Below, piece after piece: positions 8,247 through 17,723 of a DNA stretch of 64,000 nt. A program made the translations under genes and the position numbers. Origin of the DNA: CALVLD01 sp964467585 (lineage in GTDB: Bacteria; Bacillota; Clostridia; Christensenellales; CAG-138); assembly GCA_964467585.1 (NCBI GenBank), contig CAYXRF010000002.1, forward strand, positions 96,380-160,379. The letters are read 5' to 3'. The notes beneath the pieces are model-generated. The model searched no databases, had not been told where the DNA came from, and was given only the letters and a program-made list of their open reading frames with translations. Position 1 is the stretch's first letter, and each line of letters starts with the position of its first letter.

Positions 8247-8340
8247 AAACAAAAACCCATCATTCAAGCATTCGCACCTTGCATACCTGCAGGTTGCGGA
8301 AGGGTCGCAGAGCTTGTCTCTCGCCTTCTCTTTATGGTGA
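8247..8340 (-). promoter_or_regulatory. S-box (SAM-I clan) riboswitch aptamer, compact form
   Basis: Read on the minus strand: P2a GAAGG/CCTTC closes an internal hairpin AGAG-ACAAG-CTCT, followed at once by GCAACC, a short P3 (TGCA/TGCA) and AGGTGCGAA. This reproduces the S-box order 'P2 - GCAACC - P3 - AGGTGCnAA'. The P2 loop CAAG can pair with CTTG just after GGTGCGAATG, the expected pseudoknot with changed but compensating bases. P1 (CCAT/ATGG) uses the strand that otherwise forms the antiterminator. The P4 helix of standard SAM-I seems missing, so this is a reduced or variant member. Predicted to be an OFF switch for the amidohydrolase. Found by eye only. Confidence 0.72.
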
Positions 8341-8616
8341 TTACACTATAACAGATGCATATTCTTCTGTCAATATGTGAATGCGTATGTTAAGCTGTTA
8401 GCAAGCAACACATCTTGGGTAATGCGCATGGTCGGTATTTCCAAAAATATATAATGCGCGCAGGCGCAATACCTGCCAAAATAAGTATACATTCCTATTG
8501 CAATCTGTATATAAGGTGATATAATAATGCGCATAGACGCACTATGAGAGTGCGCACGCGGGCAATATACAGATTGTCTGCACCAAAGTACATTATTTTA
8601 AGGAGGACTGTTGTTT
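8341..8616 (+). other. Intergenic region upstream of the dockerin subtilase
   Basis: No gene seen. It has several TGCGCA-type short inverted repeats (around 8454-8470 and 8528-8565) that could be operators, and the subtilase promoter at 8498-8525. The divergent riboswitch gene's promoter should lie in 8341-8400 on the minus strand, but I cannot place it with confidence. Confidence 0.5.
8498..8525 (+). promoter_or_regulatory. Putative sigma-A promoter of the subtilase gene
   Basis: TTGCAA (8498-8503), 16 bp spacer, TATAAT (8520-8525), giving a ~90-nt leader that holds an inverted repeat GTGCGC / GCGCAC-like cluster before AAGGAGG. Confidence 0.6.
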
Positions 8617-11600
8617 ATGAAGGCAATGCGCTCAATGCTGGCTGTGCTGCTGGCTGTTGTGATGCTTCTTCCCTCGGCGATATTTGCGGTAAGCTACACT
8701 GACGCCGAAGTCATCACCGAGCCAAACTCTATCGGCAAAACTGTCTATTCACCCAATCAGAGGGTGGAATTTCCGAATGGCTCATGGATTGAGTCGGATA
8801 TCCCTTTCACCTATGAGGATGGCAATTCTTTCTCCCTCGACACGTCCAACCTCGGCTCGATAACGGATTGCAGCGTTGACGGCGGCTATACAATCCGCAA
8901 AATAACCGACCCCGACGAGCTTTCGATGCTGTTTGACAATGTATGGTATCCCACCGCGGCAGAGGTTGACCTTTCGTGGATTTCCGCTGCCGCCGACTTT
9001 GACAAGGAGATCGTGCAGGTTATTGTCAGCCTTGACTCCGCCGCCCTTTATCAGGACAAGGGTCTTGGCATTCAGTTAGGCTCCACGGTGGATTCCGCGC
9101 TGTACAGCCAAAAGCAAGCTGAAATGCAGAAGGAGCACAACTCCGTTCTTGCGCAGATTACATCGCTTACAGGCAAAAAAAGCATGACGACGCTTGCAAA
9201 CTATTTCATCACTATGAATGGCTTTGCAATTGAAATCGAACGTGGCTACATTGAAGCCATCAGAAATATTGATGGCGTTAAATACGCCTATGAAGCTCCC
9301 GTATATGATGTTTATCCCGATGAGGTGTTCAACTCCGGTGCGGAGCAGCAGTACACCTATGAAGCATGGGATTATGGCTATCATGGTGAAGGCATGACGG
9401 TTGCCGTTATTGATACGGGTCTGTACATTACACACCGTGCGTTTGCCTCTGCTCCTGTGAACGCCCACTTCACAGCTGAAAGCATTGCATCTCTGCTTGA
9501 TGCGTTTGATTTTGCCGCGGAGGAGCGCATGACCTCCTTTACGTCTGCATATGCGTATAGATCCGCAAAAATTCCTTTTGTGTTTGACTATTCGGAGAAT
9601 GACGCGGATGTTACTCACACCAATAGCGTCTCCGCGCACGGCACACACGTTGCGGGTATTATCGCAGCTGATGAGACGGTCAACAATAATGACGCCCCCG
9701 GCGTCACGGGTGTCGCGCCTGAAGCACAGCTCATTATTATGAAGGTCTTTTCCTCCGAAGGCGCATATACGACCGACATCATTTCCGCTCTGGAGGACAG
9801 CATCCTTTTGGGTGTTGACGCAATAAATCTCAGCCTTGGTTCAAGTGCCGGCTATGACTATGAAGAAGGTCAGACTGAGATATTCAATGCGGCCAATGCG
9901 CTTGGTATAAACGTGGTTGTATCGGCAGGCAATGACAGGGACTCTGCCACGGGCAACAGCTGGGGAGGCTATCAGCTTGCAATTAATCCCGATAAGGGCG
10001 TTGTAGGCTCCCCCGGCACATACGCCTCCAACATGACCGTTGCCTCCGTCAACTCCATTACAAGCTACAATCCATACGGCGGCTACCTCTATTACGGCAT
10101 GAATTACATCTGGGCCGATCCTTACGAGCTTGATTTCTACGACGCCGCTCCGGTTGCGTATAAAATCAGAACTGTTCTGGGCGGTCAGACGATACCCTTT
10201 GAGGTAGTGTATGACAATGATTTTTCAGCAGTTGATGTTGCGGACAAGTTCGCCATTGTATTCGAAATGGAGGATACCCCCACGCAGGAAATATACGACG
10301 AAGCGGTTGCGGCGGGCGCTGCGGCAATGCTGGTCGTTCCCTACAATGAGGATGACGAATGGGCATACGATATGGAGATAGAATCCTATGAGGCAATGCC
10401 CGCCGTATCCTGTATGCTTTGGAACTACACCGACCTTGAACGTTGGATGGAGCTTAACCCGGATTATGAGCGCACGCTCCGTATACCCACAAGATATCAG
10501 GACACCGTTGACGGCGGTGAGATGAGCGATTTCTCCAGTTGGGGCCCGACAGGCGACTTGAGACTGAAGCCCGAAATTACTGCGGTAGGCGGCAGTGTTT
10601 ACTCCACTTGGAGCTATAATTCCTATGCTATTTCAAGCGGCACAAGCATGGCGGCTCCGCAGGTTGCGGGCGCAACCCTGTTAGTTAAGCAGTACCTCAA
10701 TGCAAATTATCCCGGACTGACGGCATCAGAGCGGCATGACGTTGTAAATGCGCTGCTTATGAGCACGGCAAGTCAAGTCATATCCAATGGCATTGATTGC
10801 TCCCCCCGTAATCAGGGCGCGGGCGTTATCAACATTGCTAAAGCGGTTTCTGCGGTAACATATGTTACGGTTGATGGCTGTGACAAGCCAAAAATTGAGC
10901 TTGGCGACGATCCCGATCGCACGGGTGTTTACGCGCTTAGCTTCAACGTTGTCAATATGAGCGACACGGAAAAGACCTATTCAATTGATGTATCCGCTTT
11001 GAGTGAAGCGGTGATGAGCACCGAGATCCGCGATGGCAAACCGATATATGTTATGTATGGCGAAGCCTGCGCCCTCAGCCCCGAGATAATCGGCAACAGA
11101 ACGATTACGGTTGCGGCTAATTCCACAGCATCCGCTTCTGTAACCATAAGACTCACAGACTCCGATCGTGCCTTCTTTGAGCGGTACTATGCCAACGGCG
11201 GCTATGTCGAGGGCTTTGTTAAGCTCATCGATTCAGACGCAAACGGCATGAACCTGTCACTGCCGTACATGGGCTTCTATGGTGACTGGACGGCTCTCTC
11301 CGTTATGGATGTGACATTCGGTTATGATACGCTTTATGATACTCCCGTTGACCTTGATTACTCCTCCGTAATGCCCCACATGGCTCTCACAAGCATCAAT
11401 GGTGAGGCGCATTACCTTGGAAACAACCTTAGCGTGAATCTTAATCCCACGATTGATCCTTACGGCTACTTCGCGTGGGACGATATCCGTTGCTACATCT
11501 CCCCGAATGGCGATGGCGTATGCGATGGTATTGAGGCAGTCTACACAAGTATACTGCGAAACGTATCCAAGGTGACATACAAAATCACGAATACGGCGAC

Positions 11601-13227
11601 AGGCGATATTTACTACGAAAAAACTTTCGACTACTATACAAAGTACACTCTTGATGATGATGGCAGCCAGATGCCCCTCGGCATGGACGAATATTCCATG
11701 TTTGACCCGTGGTATGGCACAGACGCGGAGGGTAATCTGCTGCCTGATGGGACGCAGGTGTATGTATCAATTGACTGCGAGATGGAATACCGCGGAGAGG
11801 TCGTAACCGACAATTCGCTCTGCGGCTGGGGCTTCCTCTGCAATATCGACACGGTTGCTCCACAGATTGACTTCAAAGTCGGGCTTCAGGGAAGCGGAGA
11901 TTATCAGGGATGGCAAGTTACGTCAGAATTTCACGATGCGGGTATGCTCTCAGACTATAAGGTCATAAGGGGCTCATCCTTTGCGAACGGAGATGCAATT
12001 GAGGCTGTTTCAACAGGCTATGCGCTTCCGCTTGAGGCAGGTACAATGAGCGGTCTGCGTACATTCTCAATTGGCAAGGCAGTGATATACATTGTAATGA
12101 CACGCGATTACGCCGGTAACGCCTCCGCGATTGTGTTTGACAGCCGTGACGGTGCTGACGAGCTTGTTCAGCTTGATTGTGCATCAGACATAACGCTCCC
12201 CGTTGGCGCCACTCTTGATATCAGCAATACAATTGTTGCAGAGGGTGTTACGCTCCCTGCATTCCAGTGGACAATAACTGATAATACTGTTGCCGCGGTG
12301 GCGGCTAACGGCATGAGCGCAACCATAACTGCCGTTGCGCCCGGCGACGCCACGCTGACAGCGGGCTATGCGTGCAGCACATTCACACAAACGGTTAATA
12401 TTCACGTTGTTGCAGCAGGGTATGACGTTGAAGCCTTGGCAAATGTGGGCGGTGAGATAACGCCTTCCGGCATAACAACGGTTGGATATGGCGAAAGTAT
12501 GACTTTCAGCATGACGGCACATGAGGGTTATCATCTGACAAATGTTTATGTTGACGGAACCGCAGTTGGCGCTGTCAGCGAGTATACGTTTGAAAACGTT
12601 GTTGAGCCGCACAGCATCGAGGCAAACTTCGCCATTAACGCTTACAGCGTAACATTTGTTGATGGACTTGACTATTCCGTTATCGAACGCCGCACCGTCG
12701 AGCATGGCACACAGATAACGCCTCCCGAGGCTCCCGTTCATGAGGGCTATGAATTCACCGCATGGATAGGTTCAACCGTCATCACGGGCGATACTGTATT
12801 GTATGCATTCTATACGGCAATCGAGCCTCCCGTCATACCCACATATACAGTGTTCTTTATGGACGGTGTAACGGGCAGCGTGATTGAGCTGCAGATAATT
12901 GAAGAGGGCGAAAGCGCAGCCGCTCCCGAAGCGCCCGAGCATGAGCACTACAATTTCTTGGGCTGGAATGGCGAATTGACAAATATCACAGCCGATGCGG
13001 TTATCGTGGCGGAATATGCGCTTGACTACACTCTTGGCGATGCTGATTTTGATGGGGATATCGACACTGTTGACGTGCTGATTATGCTGCGCGGTGCGAT
13101 GAGCATAATCCCGTTAAGCCCTGAGCAAATGATTGCGGGCGATGTGAACCGTGATTACGGCATAAGCACTGCCGATGCACTGCTCATTATGCGTCATGCG
13201 CTTGGCGTTGGGCTGCTTCCCGTGTAA
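8617..13227 (+). CDS. Secreted S8 subtilase with Ig-like/InlB repeats and C-terminal dockerin
   Basis: A 1536-residue exported serine protease. It has a signal peptide (MKAMRSMLAVLLAVVMLLPSAIFA), a prodomain-like region, then a subtilase domain with the triad D266 (VAVIDTG), H341 (AHGTHVAGI) and S677 (SGTSMAAPQVAG). A PA-like insert lies between His and Ser. Downstream come a C5a-peptidase-like beta domain, a BIG2-like domain (TLPAFQWTITDNTVAAVAANGMSATITAV), a 'bacterial repeat' domain, two InlB/Flg_new-type repeats and a type I dockerin (about the last 65 residues: LGDADFDGDIDTVDVLIML... AGDVNRDYGISTADALLIMRHALG). The dockerin would dock it on a cohesin scaffold, which is not in the window. 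Start chosen at the ATG with AAGGAGG 10 nt upstream. Confidence 0.93.
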   Translation: MKAMRSMLAVLLAVVMLLPSAIFAVSYTDAEVITEPNSIGKTVYSPNQRVEFPNGSWIESDIPFTYEDGNSFSLDTSNLGSITDCSVDGGYTIRKITDPDELSMLFDNVWYPTAAEVDLSWISAAADFDKEIVQVIVSLDSAALYQDKGLGIQLGSTVDSALYSQKQAEMQKEHNSVLAQITSLTGKKSMTTLANYFITMNGFAIEIERGYIEAIRNIDGVKYAYEAPVYDVYPDEVFNSGAEQQYTYEAWDYGYHGEGMTVAVIDTGLYITHRAFASAPVNAHFTAESIASLLDAFDFAAEERMTSFTSAYAYRSAKIPFVFDYSENDADVTHTNSVSAHGTHVAGIIAADETVNNNDAPGVTGVAPEAQLIIMKVFSSEGAYTTDIISALEDSILLGVDAINLSLGSSAGYDYEEGQTEIFNAANALGINVVVSAGNDRDSATGNSWGGYQLAINPDKGVVGSPGTYASNMTVASVNSITSYNPYGGYLYYGMNYIWADPYELDFYDAAPVAYKIRTVLGGQTIPFEVVYDNDFSAVDVADKFAIVFEMEDTPTQEIYDEAVAAGAAAMLVVPYNEDDEWAYDMEIESYEAMPAVSCMLWNYTDLERWMELNPDYERTLRIPTRYQDTVDGGEMSDFSSWGPTGDLRLKPEITAVGGSVYSTWSYNSYAISSGTSMAAPQVAGATLLVKQYLNANYPGLTASERHDVVNALLMSTASQVISNGIDCSPRNQGAGVINIAKAVSAVTYVTVDGCDKPKIELGDDPDRTGVYALSFNVVNMSDTEKTYSIDVSALSEAVMSTEIRDGKPIYVMYGEACALSPEIIGNRTITVAANSTASASVTIRLTDSDRAFFERYYANGGYVEGFVKLIDSDANGMNLSLPYMGFYGDWTALSVMDVTFGYDTLYDTPVDLDYSSVMPHMALTSINGEAHYLGNNLSVNLNPTIDPYGYFAWDDIRCYISPNGDGVCDGIEAVYTSILRNVSKVTYKITNTATGDIYYEKTFDYYTKYTLDDDGSQMPLGMDEYSMFDPWYGTDAEGNLLPDGTQVYVSIDCEMEYRGEVVTDNSLCGWGFLCNIDTVAPQIDFKVGLQGSGDYQGWQVTSEFHDAGMLSDYKVIRGSSFANGDAIEAVSTGYALPLEAGTMSGLRTFSIGKAVIYIVMTRDYAGNASAIVFDSRDGADELVQLDCASDITLPVGATLDISNTIVAEGVTLPAFQWTITDNTVAAVAANGMSATITAVAPGDATLTAGYACSTFTQTVNIHVVAAGYDVEALANVGGEITPSGITTVGYGESMTFSMTAHEGYHLTNVYVDGTAVGAVSEYTFENVVEPHSIEANFAINAYSVTFVDGLDYSVIERRTVEHGTQITPPEAPVHEGYEFTAWIGSTVITGDTVLYAFYTAIEPPVIPTYTVFFMDGVTGSVIELQIIEEGESAAAPEAPEHEHYNFLGWNGELTNITADAVIVAEYALDYTLGDADFDGDIDTVDVLIMLRGAMSIIPLSPEQMIAGDVNRDYGISTADALLIMRHALGVGLLPV

Positions 13228-13336
13228 CCTTCAAGCATTCTATGCTGTCTGCGGCGGGTGAGTACATCGCCTGTCGCAGGCAAGCTTTATAAGGTTTAAC
13301 TTTTCCTTTCCTCCTCTATGAGAGCCTTCAAGGCTC

Positions 13337-13385
13337 ATCATCCGCCGTATGAGCTTAGCCACTTGTGCGGCGGATGATATTTAGT
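13337..13385 (+). terminator. Long hairpin after the subtilase gene
   Basis: An 11-bp perfect stem ATCATCCGCCG (13337-13347) / CGGCGGATGAT (13368-13378) with a 20-nt loop, followed by only a short T-stretch (ATTTAG). Likely terminator, weaker than canonical because of the short T-run. Confidence 0.5.
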
Positions 13386-13395
13386 GCCAAATAAC

Positions 13396-13425
13396 TTGAA
13401 ATAGAAGTGTGATATGTTATATAAT
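13396..13425 (+). promoter_or_regulatory. Sigma-A promoter of the ArsR-type regulator gene
   Basis: TTGAAA (13396-13401), 18 bp spacer, TATAAT (13420-13425), about 40 bp before the start codon at 13465. Confidence 0.7.
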
Positions 13426-13464
13426 GGTATAGACCCAAATATGATGCGTAAAGGAAGCAATACG

Positions 13465-14595
13465 ATGCTTACTGACATTTGCGGCAGCTTTTCAATGCTT
13501 TACGAGCTTGACGGTATGCTGTACCATTACATAAATCGTATCAACATGAATATTTACAGTCAGCGTCTGCGCGACTCTAACGGCTGGCGCATGACTGCGG
13601 CAGATCTCGATATGATGACGCGTGAGTTTGCCCGTCTTGAGGACATAGTACAGGAGGTCTGCAGCGGCATTGACCGTGACGACCCTCTGCTTTCCTTTTT
13701 CTATTCAATAATCGATTCCGAAATTGACGATCAAACCACATTGATGGGCGTGTCGGTTGAGCTGATGTTTGTATCGCGTGAAACAGGCGTGCATGAAGCG
13801 CTTTCATATGCAAAGCAGGCATGGGGCAATTACAGGCAGAACGGCTATGCCATAGCGTGCGATGACGGCAATTGGAGCATACACAGCGCGCCGCCCTCAT
13901 CCAACCCTGATTATTTGATAAAGCAGTTCGAGTCGCTCCCCTACTCAAAGAGTGCCTGCATGAAAATATATCGTCTGTTCTCCGATTTTGATAACCTTTT
14001 GGATGAGCTTGAGGCGCGTCTGCTCCCGCTGGAGGTGAAGCTCCGTGAAAAGCTGGCGGAGGATATGACAGTCCGAAGTGAAATTACATCCCGCTGGGAC
14101 AAATATCTGGCGGACATATCGGCGGAGGAGTTTTTAAAGTCCATCGCGGGGATAAGCGCGTGCTATTCGGCCGACAAGCGTGTTGACGTGCGCTATATGT
14201 CCATGCGCCCCAGCAGGCTGCTCTACACAACGGGCGGCGAGGGGGCGTTGGAAGCTCCCGAGTCCTACTTCATCTGCATAGGCATAGGTCTGCTGCCTGA
14301 GTTTTCACTTGCTTCATTTCATCCCGCACCCGACAAGGTTTCGGAGATTCTCCGTCTGTTGGGCGACAAAACAAAATTTGAGGTCATGCAGAAGCTGACT
14401 CAAAAATCCTACTACTGTCTTGAGCTTGCCAATGAAATGGGCATGAACGCCGGGCATATGTCCCGCAACCTTAACTCTATGTATTATGCCGGTCTGCTCA
14501 CAGTGATGCGACGCGGGGGCAGGATTTATTACAGCGTCAACAAAAAGTACATTGAGCAGCTGCTTGGCTATCTGAACAATATGTTCGTGGGCTGA
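13465..14595 (+). CDS. Transcriptional regulator with C-terminal ArsR-type winged helix
   Basis: A 376-residue protein. The last ~80 residues form an ArsR-like winged helix (LGDKTKFEVMQKLTQKSYYCLELANEMGMNAGHMSRNLNSMYYAGLLTVMRRGGRIYYSVN), with recognition helix around NAGHMSRNLN. The first ~290 residues are a mostly helical domain with no motif I recognise; similar long regulators in Clostridia carry ligand-sensing domains of unknown type. Start set at the ATG at 13465 with AAAGGAAG upstream, because the upstream ATG at 13414 overlaps the -10 box. It is convergent with ytxC and transcribed alone, so its target cannot be read from context. Confidence 0.8.
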   Translation: MLTDICGSFSMLYELDGMLYHYINRINMNIYSQRLRDSNGWRMTAADLDMMTREFARLEDIVQEVCSGIDRDDPLLSFFYSIIDSEIDDQTTLMGVSVELMFVSRETGVHEALSYAKQAWGNYRQNGYAIACDDGNWSIHSAPPSSNPDYLIKQFESLPYSKSACMKIYRLFSDFDNLLDELEARLLPLEVKLREKLAEDMTVRSEITSRWDKYLADISAEEFLKSIAGISACYSADKRVDVRYMSMRPSRLLYTTGGEGALEAPESYFICIGIGLLPEFSLASFHPAPDKVSEILRLLGDKTKFEVMQKLTQKSYYCLELANEMGMNAGHMSRNLNSMYYAGLLTVMRRGGRIYYSVNKKYIEQLLGYLNNMFVG

Positions 14596-14677
14596 TTATG
14601 CGCGGCATGATACGCAGGGAGGATTATCCATATGGAATGGACAGGGCTTTATACGCAAGGATAATATTGCCTGATGT

Positions 14678-15427
14678 CTATTCAGTTTTTTTGATGTAGA
14701 ATCTTGCTTTTCTCCCGAATACGGCGTTGATTGACTCCATTATTCCGCGGTTGTGTCCGCCCGACAGGTCATATACGATTATGCTTGTTGGCATCATGCT
14801 CATAAGGATGGTAAGCATGCCGTCTTCCTCCGAAGCGGAGCAATCAATTTTTGCACCGCGGTCGTTCGACAGCGTTGCCATGCCGTTATCGTAAAGTATC
14901 ACTCTGACTTCAGCGGCGTGCTGTTCGCTTTCGCCCGTTTTATCCAACATTGACAGTATTTCAAGCAAATCCTCATAATCCTGTCTGAGCTGAAGCTCCT
15001 CCCCCGCTCTGTCCACCGACATAGCCCAGCAGTCAAGCGCCTCCGGTATGCGAAAACGCATGAAGCCCTCCGCAACCACAAGCGTACTGTCCTCCAAGTA
15101 GTTATAAAGCTCGCCCTTTACGTACCCGAACATATCGCGCTGCAATGAAAAATACAGTGCCTGCGGAAGCAGCTTTTGCTTGTCGCGCAGCGACACCGGT
15201 AAAAGATTAACAAGCCGAGCAAGTTCAAAATGTCTCAAGTCTCGATACATCAATTCCGCCGCGGCGCTTACAAACGAATCAAGCTCATCGCTTGTTACGT
15301 CCCTCGACAGCAATGTTTTTTCAACGCAGCATGAGGGCGTGTTCAAGCCGTTAAGTCTGAGCCTCCGCTCCGCAAGCACTCCTATATCAACGCCATAATC
15401 AAAACTTGCAATAGAATACAGAGCCAT
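14678..15427 (-). CDS. ytxC: Sporulation protein YtxC family
   Basis: A 249-residue protein resembling YtxC, a poorly understood Firmicute protein family associated with sporulation. Evidence: length, the central RDMFGYVKGELYNYLEDSTLVVAEGFMRFRIPEALDCWAMSVDRAGEELQLRQDYEDLLEIL region with the 'FV.FRL..Y...L...V..A..E.....EY.e.I.LL' pattern typical of the family, and the thrS neighbour, the same neighbourhood as in Bacillus (ytxC next to thrS). Here the gene is divergent from thrS, not upstream in the same direction. The start at 15427 has AAAGG 9 nt upstream. It ends close to the convergent ArsR gene. Confidence 0.72.
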   Translation of the reverse strand: MALYSIASFDYGVDIGVLAERRLRLNGLNTPSCCVEKTLLSRDVTSDELDSFVSAAAELMYRDLRHFELARLVNLLPVSLRDKQKLLPQALYFSLQRDMFGYVKGELYNYLEDSTLVVAEGFMRFRIPEALDCWAMSVDRAGEELQLRQDYEDLLEILSMLDKTGESEQHAAEVRVILYDNGMATLSNDRGAKIDCSASEEDGMLTILMSMMPTSIIVYDLSGGHNRGIMESINAVFGRKARFYIKKTE

Positions 15428-15491
15428 ATCGTTCTGCCTTTCATAATTCAAACGTCCATACTAAGTATGTTCAGGAATCAAAAAATTGTGA

Positions 15492-15520
15492 TTGACAATT
15501 ATTTGATGTTGATGTATAGT
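15492..15520 (+). promoter_or_regulatory. Sigma-A promoter of the thrS T-box leader
   Basis: Consensus TTGACA (15492-15497), 17 bp spacer, TATAGT (15515-15520). Confidence 0.8.
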
Positions 15521-15529
15521 TAAGGGCAA

Positions 15530-15770
15530 TTGGATTTGCGGGTTGAACGGAAACAATGTCGCTTATGCCATCCCACACAAGAGAGCGTCGTCATTGGCTG
15601 GAAGCGTCGCATGGGTGCATACATAGTGGATACCGCTCCGCGACCGCAGGGTAACGGCGCCCTTATCGTCGGCAGAGTGGGGAATGAGCCTGTCTTATTC
15701 TCAATCGAGGTGGAACCACGGATAACTGTCCGTCCTCGGCGATGTTGCCGGGGACGGATTTTATTTACAA
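15530..15770 (+). promoter_or_regulatory. T-box leader of thrS with terminator
   Basis: About 240 nt between promoter and thrS. The conserved T-box element AGGTGGAACCACGG lies at 15708-15721. It is followed by a terminator stem GTCCGTCC.CGGC / GCCG.GGACGGA (15728-15758) and a T-run. An ACC threonine codon at 15632-15634 is a plausible specifier but its loop was not folded in full. Uncharged tRNA-Thr should stabilise the antiterminator and raise thrS expression. The region holds no gene. Confidence 0.88.
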
Positions 15771-15794
15771 ACTATATTAAAGGAGTTATTTCTG

Positions 15795-17702
15795 ATGAAG
15801 ATTACATTGCCCGATGGCTCCGTAAGGGAGTATGAGAGCGGAGTATCCGCATTTGACGTTGCGGAGAGTATAAGCCCACGGCTGAGAAAAGCCGTGCTCG
15901 CAGCTGAAATTGACGGTGTACGGCATGACGCGTTTGCGCCTATCATACACGACTGCACACTCAAGCTGTTGACATTTGCGGATGAGGATGGCAGGTGGAC
16001 TTTGCGTCATACAGGCTCTCACATTTTGGCGCAGGCCGTTAAAAAGGTCTTTCCTGAAGCGAAGCTTGCGATAGGTCCTGCAATTGAAAACGGCTTTTAT
16101 TACGATTTTGATGTTGAACAGCCGTTCACTCCCGATGATCTTATAAAGATTGAAAAGGAGATGTCAAAGATTGTTGAAGCAAGGCTGCCGTTGGAACGCT
16201 TTGAGCTTCCGCGTGCGGATGCGATTGAATATATGCAAAAGCTTGGCGAGCCTTACAAGGTTGAGCTTATTCAGGACCTTCCCGAGGATGCGGTTATAAG
16301 CTTTTATCGTCAGGGAGACTTTGTTGACCTCTGTGCGGGCCCTCACGTTGAGGATACGGGCAAGGTTAAGCACTTTAAGCTGATGAGCATTGCCGGCGCA
16401 TACTGGCGCGGAAGCGAAAAGAACAAGATGCTCCAACGCATTTATGGTACGGCGTTTGAAAAAAAGCAGGAGCTTGACGACTACATTACACGCATTGAAG
16501 AGGCGAAAAAGCGTGACCATCGCAAGCTTGGCCGTGAGCTTGGACTATTCACAATTATGGATGAGGGTCCCGGCTTCCCATTCTTTCTTCCAAAGGGCAT
16601 GGTTCTGAGAAATACGCTGATCGACTATTGGCGCGAGGTACACAAGCGTTACGGCTATGTTGAAATATCAACACCGATAATTTTGAATCGTCAGCTTTGG
16701 GAGCGCAGCGGTCATTGGTATCATTACAAAGATAACATGTATACTACTGTAATAGATGATGAAGATTATGCTATTAAGCCGATGAACTGCCCCGGCGGAA
16801 TGTTGGTATACAAATCCGAACCGCATTCATACCGAGATCTGCCCCTGAGAATCGGTGAACTCGGTCTTGTTCACAGGCATGAGCTTTCGGGCGCGCTGCA
16901 CGGGCTTTTCCGCGTTCGCTGCTTTACGCAGGATGATGCTCATATATTCATGACATGGGATCAGATGAAAGACGAGATTAAGGGCGTTGCACAGCTGTTT
17001 GACGAGGTCTATTCGTTGTTTGGTCTTAAATACAGCATTGAACTTTCAACAATGCCTGAGGATCATATGGGCGATGTCAAGGATTGGGATTTTGCAACCG
17101 AAACTCTTAAGGCCGCCATTACTGAAACGGGCAGAGAATTTGTGATAAACGAGGGCGACGGTGCATTCTATGGACCCAAGCTTGACTTCCATCTTGAGGA
17201 TTGTCTGGGGCGCACATGGCAATGCGGCACGATTCAGCTTGATATGCAGCTGCCCGAAAGGTTCGAGCTTGAGTATATGGGCGCGGATGGTCAAAAGCAT
17301 CGTCCGGTTATGATACATCGCGTTGTGTTCGGATCTATTGAACGTTTTATCGGCGTTATCACCGAGCATTTTGCGGGCGCCTTCCCAACATGGCTTGCTC
17401 CCGTTCAGGTTAAGGTCATGGCGATGACAGACCGCACCGCAGAGCAAACAAAGGCTATCGCCGCCGAGCTTGAATCAAAGGGCCTGCGTGTTGAAACGGA
17501 TCTTCGCAACGAAAAGATCGGTTTCAAAATTCGTGAGGCTCAGGTTCAGAAGATACCCTATATGCTTATCATCGGCGACAAAGAGGTTGAGGATAACGTT
17601 GTTGCAGTCCGCTCACGCAAGGGCGGTGACCTGGGCGTGATGTCGCTTGCAGACTTTTCCGCAAAGGTCTGTGATGAGGTGCGCCTGAAGTCACGCGATT
17701 GA
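15795..17702 (+). CDS. thrS: Threonine-tRNA ligase
   Basis: A 635-residue class II aminoacyl-tRNA synthetase. Domain order: TGS (residues 1-60, MKITLPDGSVREYESGVSAFDVAESIS), the zinc-binding editing domain (RHTGSHILAQAV; DLCAGPHVEDTG), the catalytic core (MNCPGGMLVYKSEPHSYRDLPLRIGELGLVHRHE...) and a C-terminal anticodon-binding domain. Full length for the family. The ribosome binding site AAAGGAG lies 8 nt before the ATG. Regulation is through the T-box at 15530-15770. deoD follows 21 bp later and may share the transcript. Confidence 0.97.
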   Translation: MKITLPDGSVREYESGVSAFDVAESISPRLRKAVLAAEIDGVRHDAFAPIIHDCTLKLLTFADEDGRWTLRHTGSHILAQAVKKVFPEAKLAIGPAIENGFYYDFDVEQPFTPDDLIKIEKEMSKIVEARLPLERFELPRADAIEYMQKLGEPYKVELIQDLPEDAVISFYRQGDFVDLCAGPHVEDTGKVKHFKLMSIAGAYWRGSEKNKMLQRIYGTAFEKKQELDDYITRIEEAKKRDHRKLGRELGLFTIMDEGPGFPFFLPKGMVLRNTLIDYWREVHKRYGYVEISTPIILNRQLWERSGHWYHYKDNMYTTVIDDEDYAIKPMNCPGGMLVYKSEPHSYRDLPLRIGELGLVHRHELSGALHGLFRVRCFTQDDAHIFMTWDQMKDEIKGVAQLFDEVYSLFGLKYSIELSTMPEDHMGDVKDWDFATETLKAAITETGREFVINEGDGAFYGPKLDFHLEDCLGRTWQCGTIQLDMQLPERFELEYMGADGQKHRPVMIHRVVFGSIERFIGVITEHFAGAFPTWLAPVQVKVMAMTDRTAEQTKAIAAELESKGLRVETDLRNEKIGFKIREAQVQKIPYMLIIGDKEVEDNVVAVRSRKGGDLGVMSLADFSAKVCDEVRLKSRD

Positions 17703-17723
17703 AACCGTAAAGGAGAAATTATT

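Noticed and set aside
8247..8340. TPP riboswitch
   Set aside because: An ACCCTT...AACCTG stretch recalls TPP, but the CUGAGA box and the downstream GCGUAGGGA part are absent, while the S-box pseudoknot and core fit.
9076..9648. 190-codon reading frame antisense to the subtilase
   Set aside because: It lies fully inside the protease domain on the other strand and has odd composition with no ribosome binding site; a shadow frame.
14632..14664. Ten-codon frame MEWTGLYTQG with GGGAGG upstream
   Set aside because: It has a good ribosome binding site, but a frame this short between convergent genes is likely by chance and nothing else supports it.
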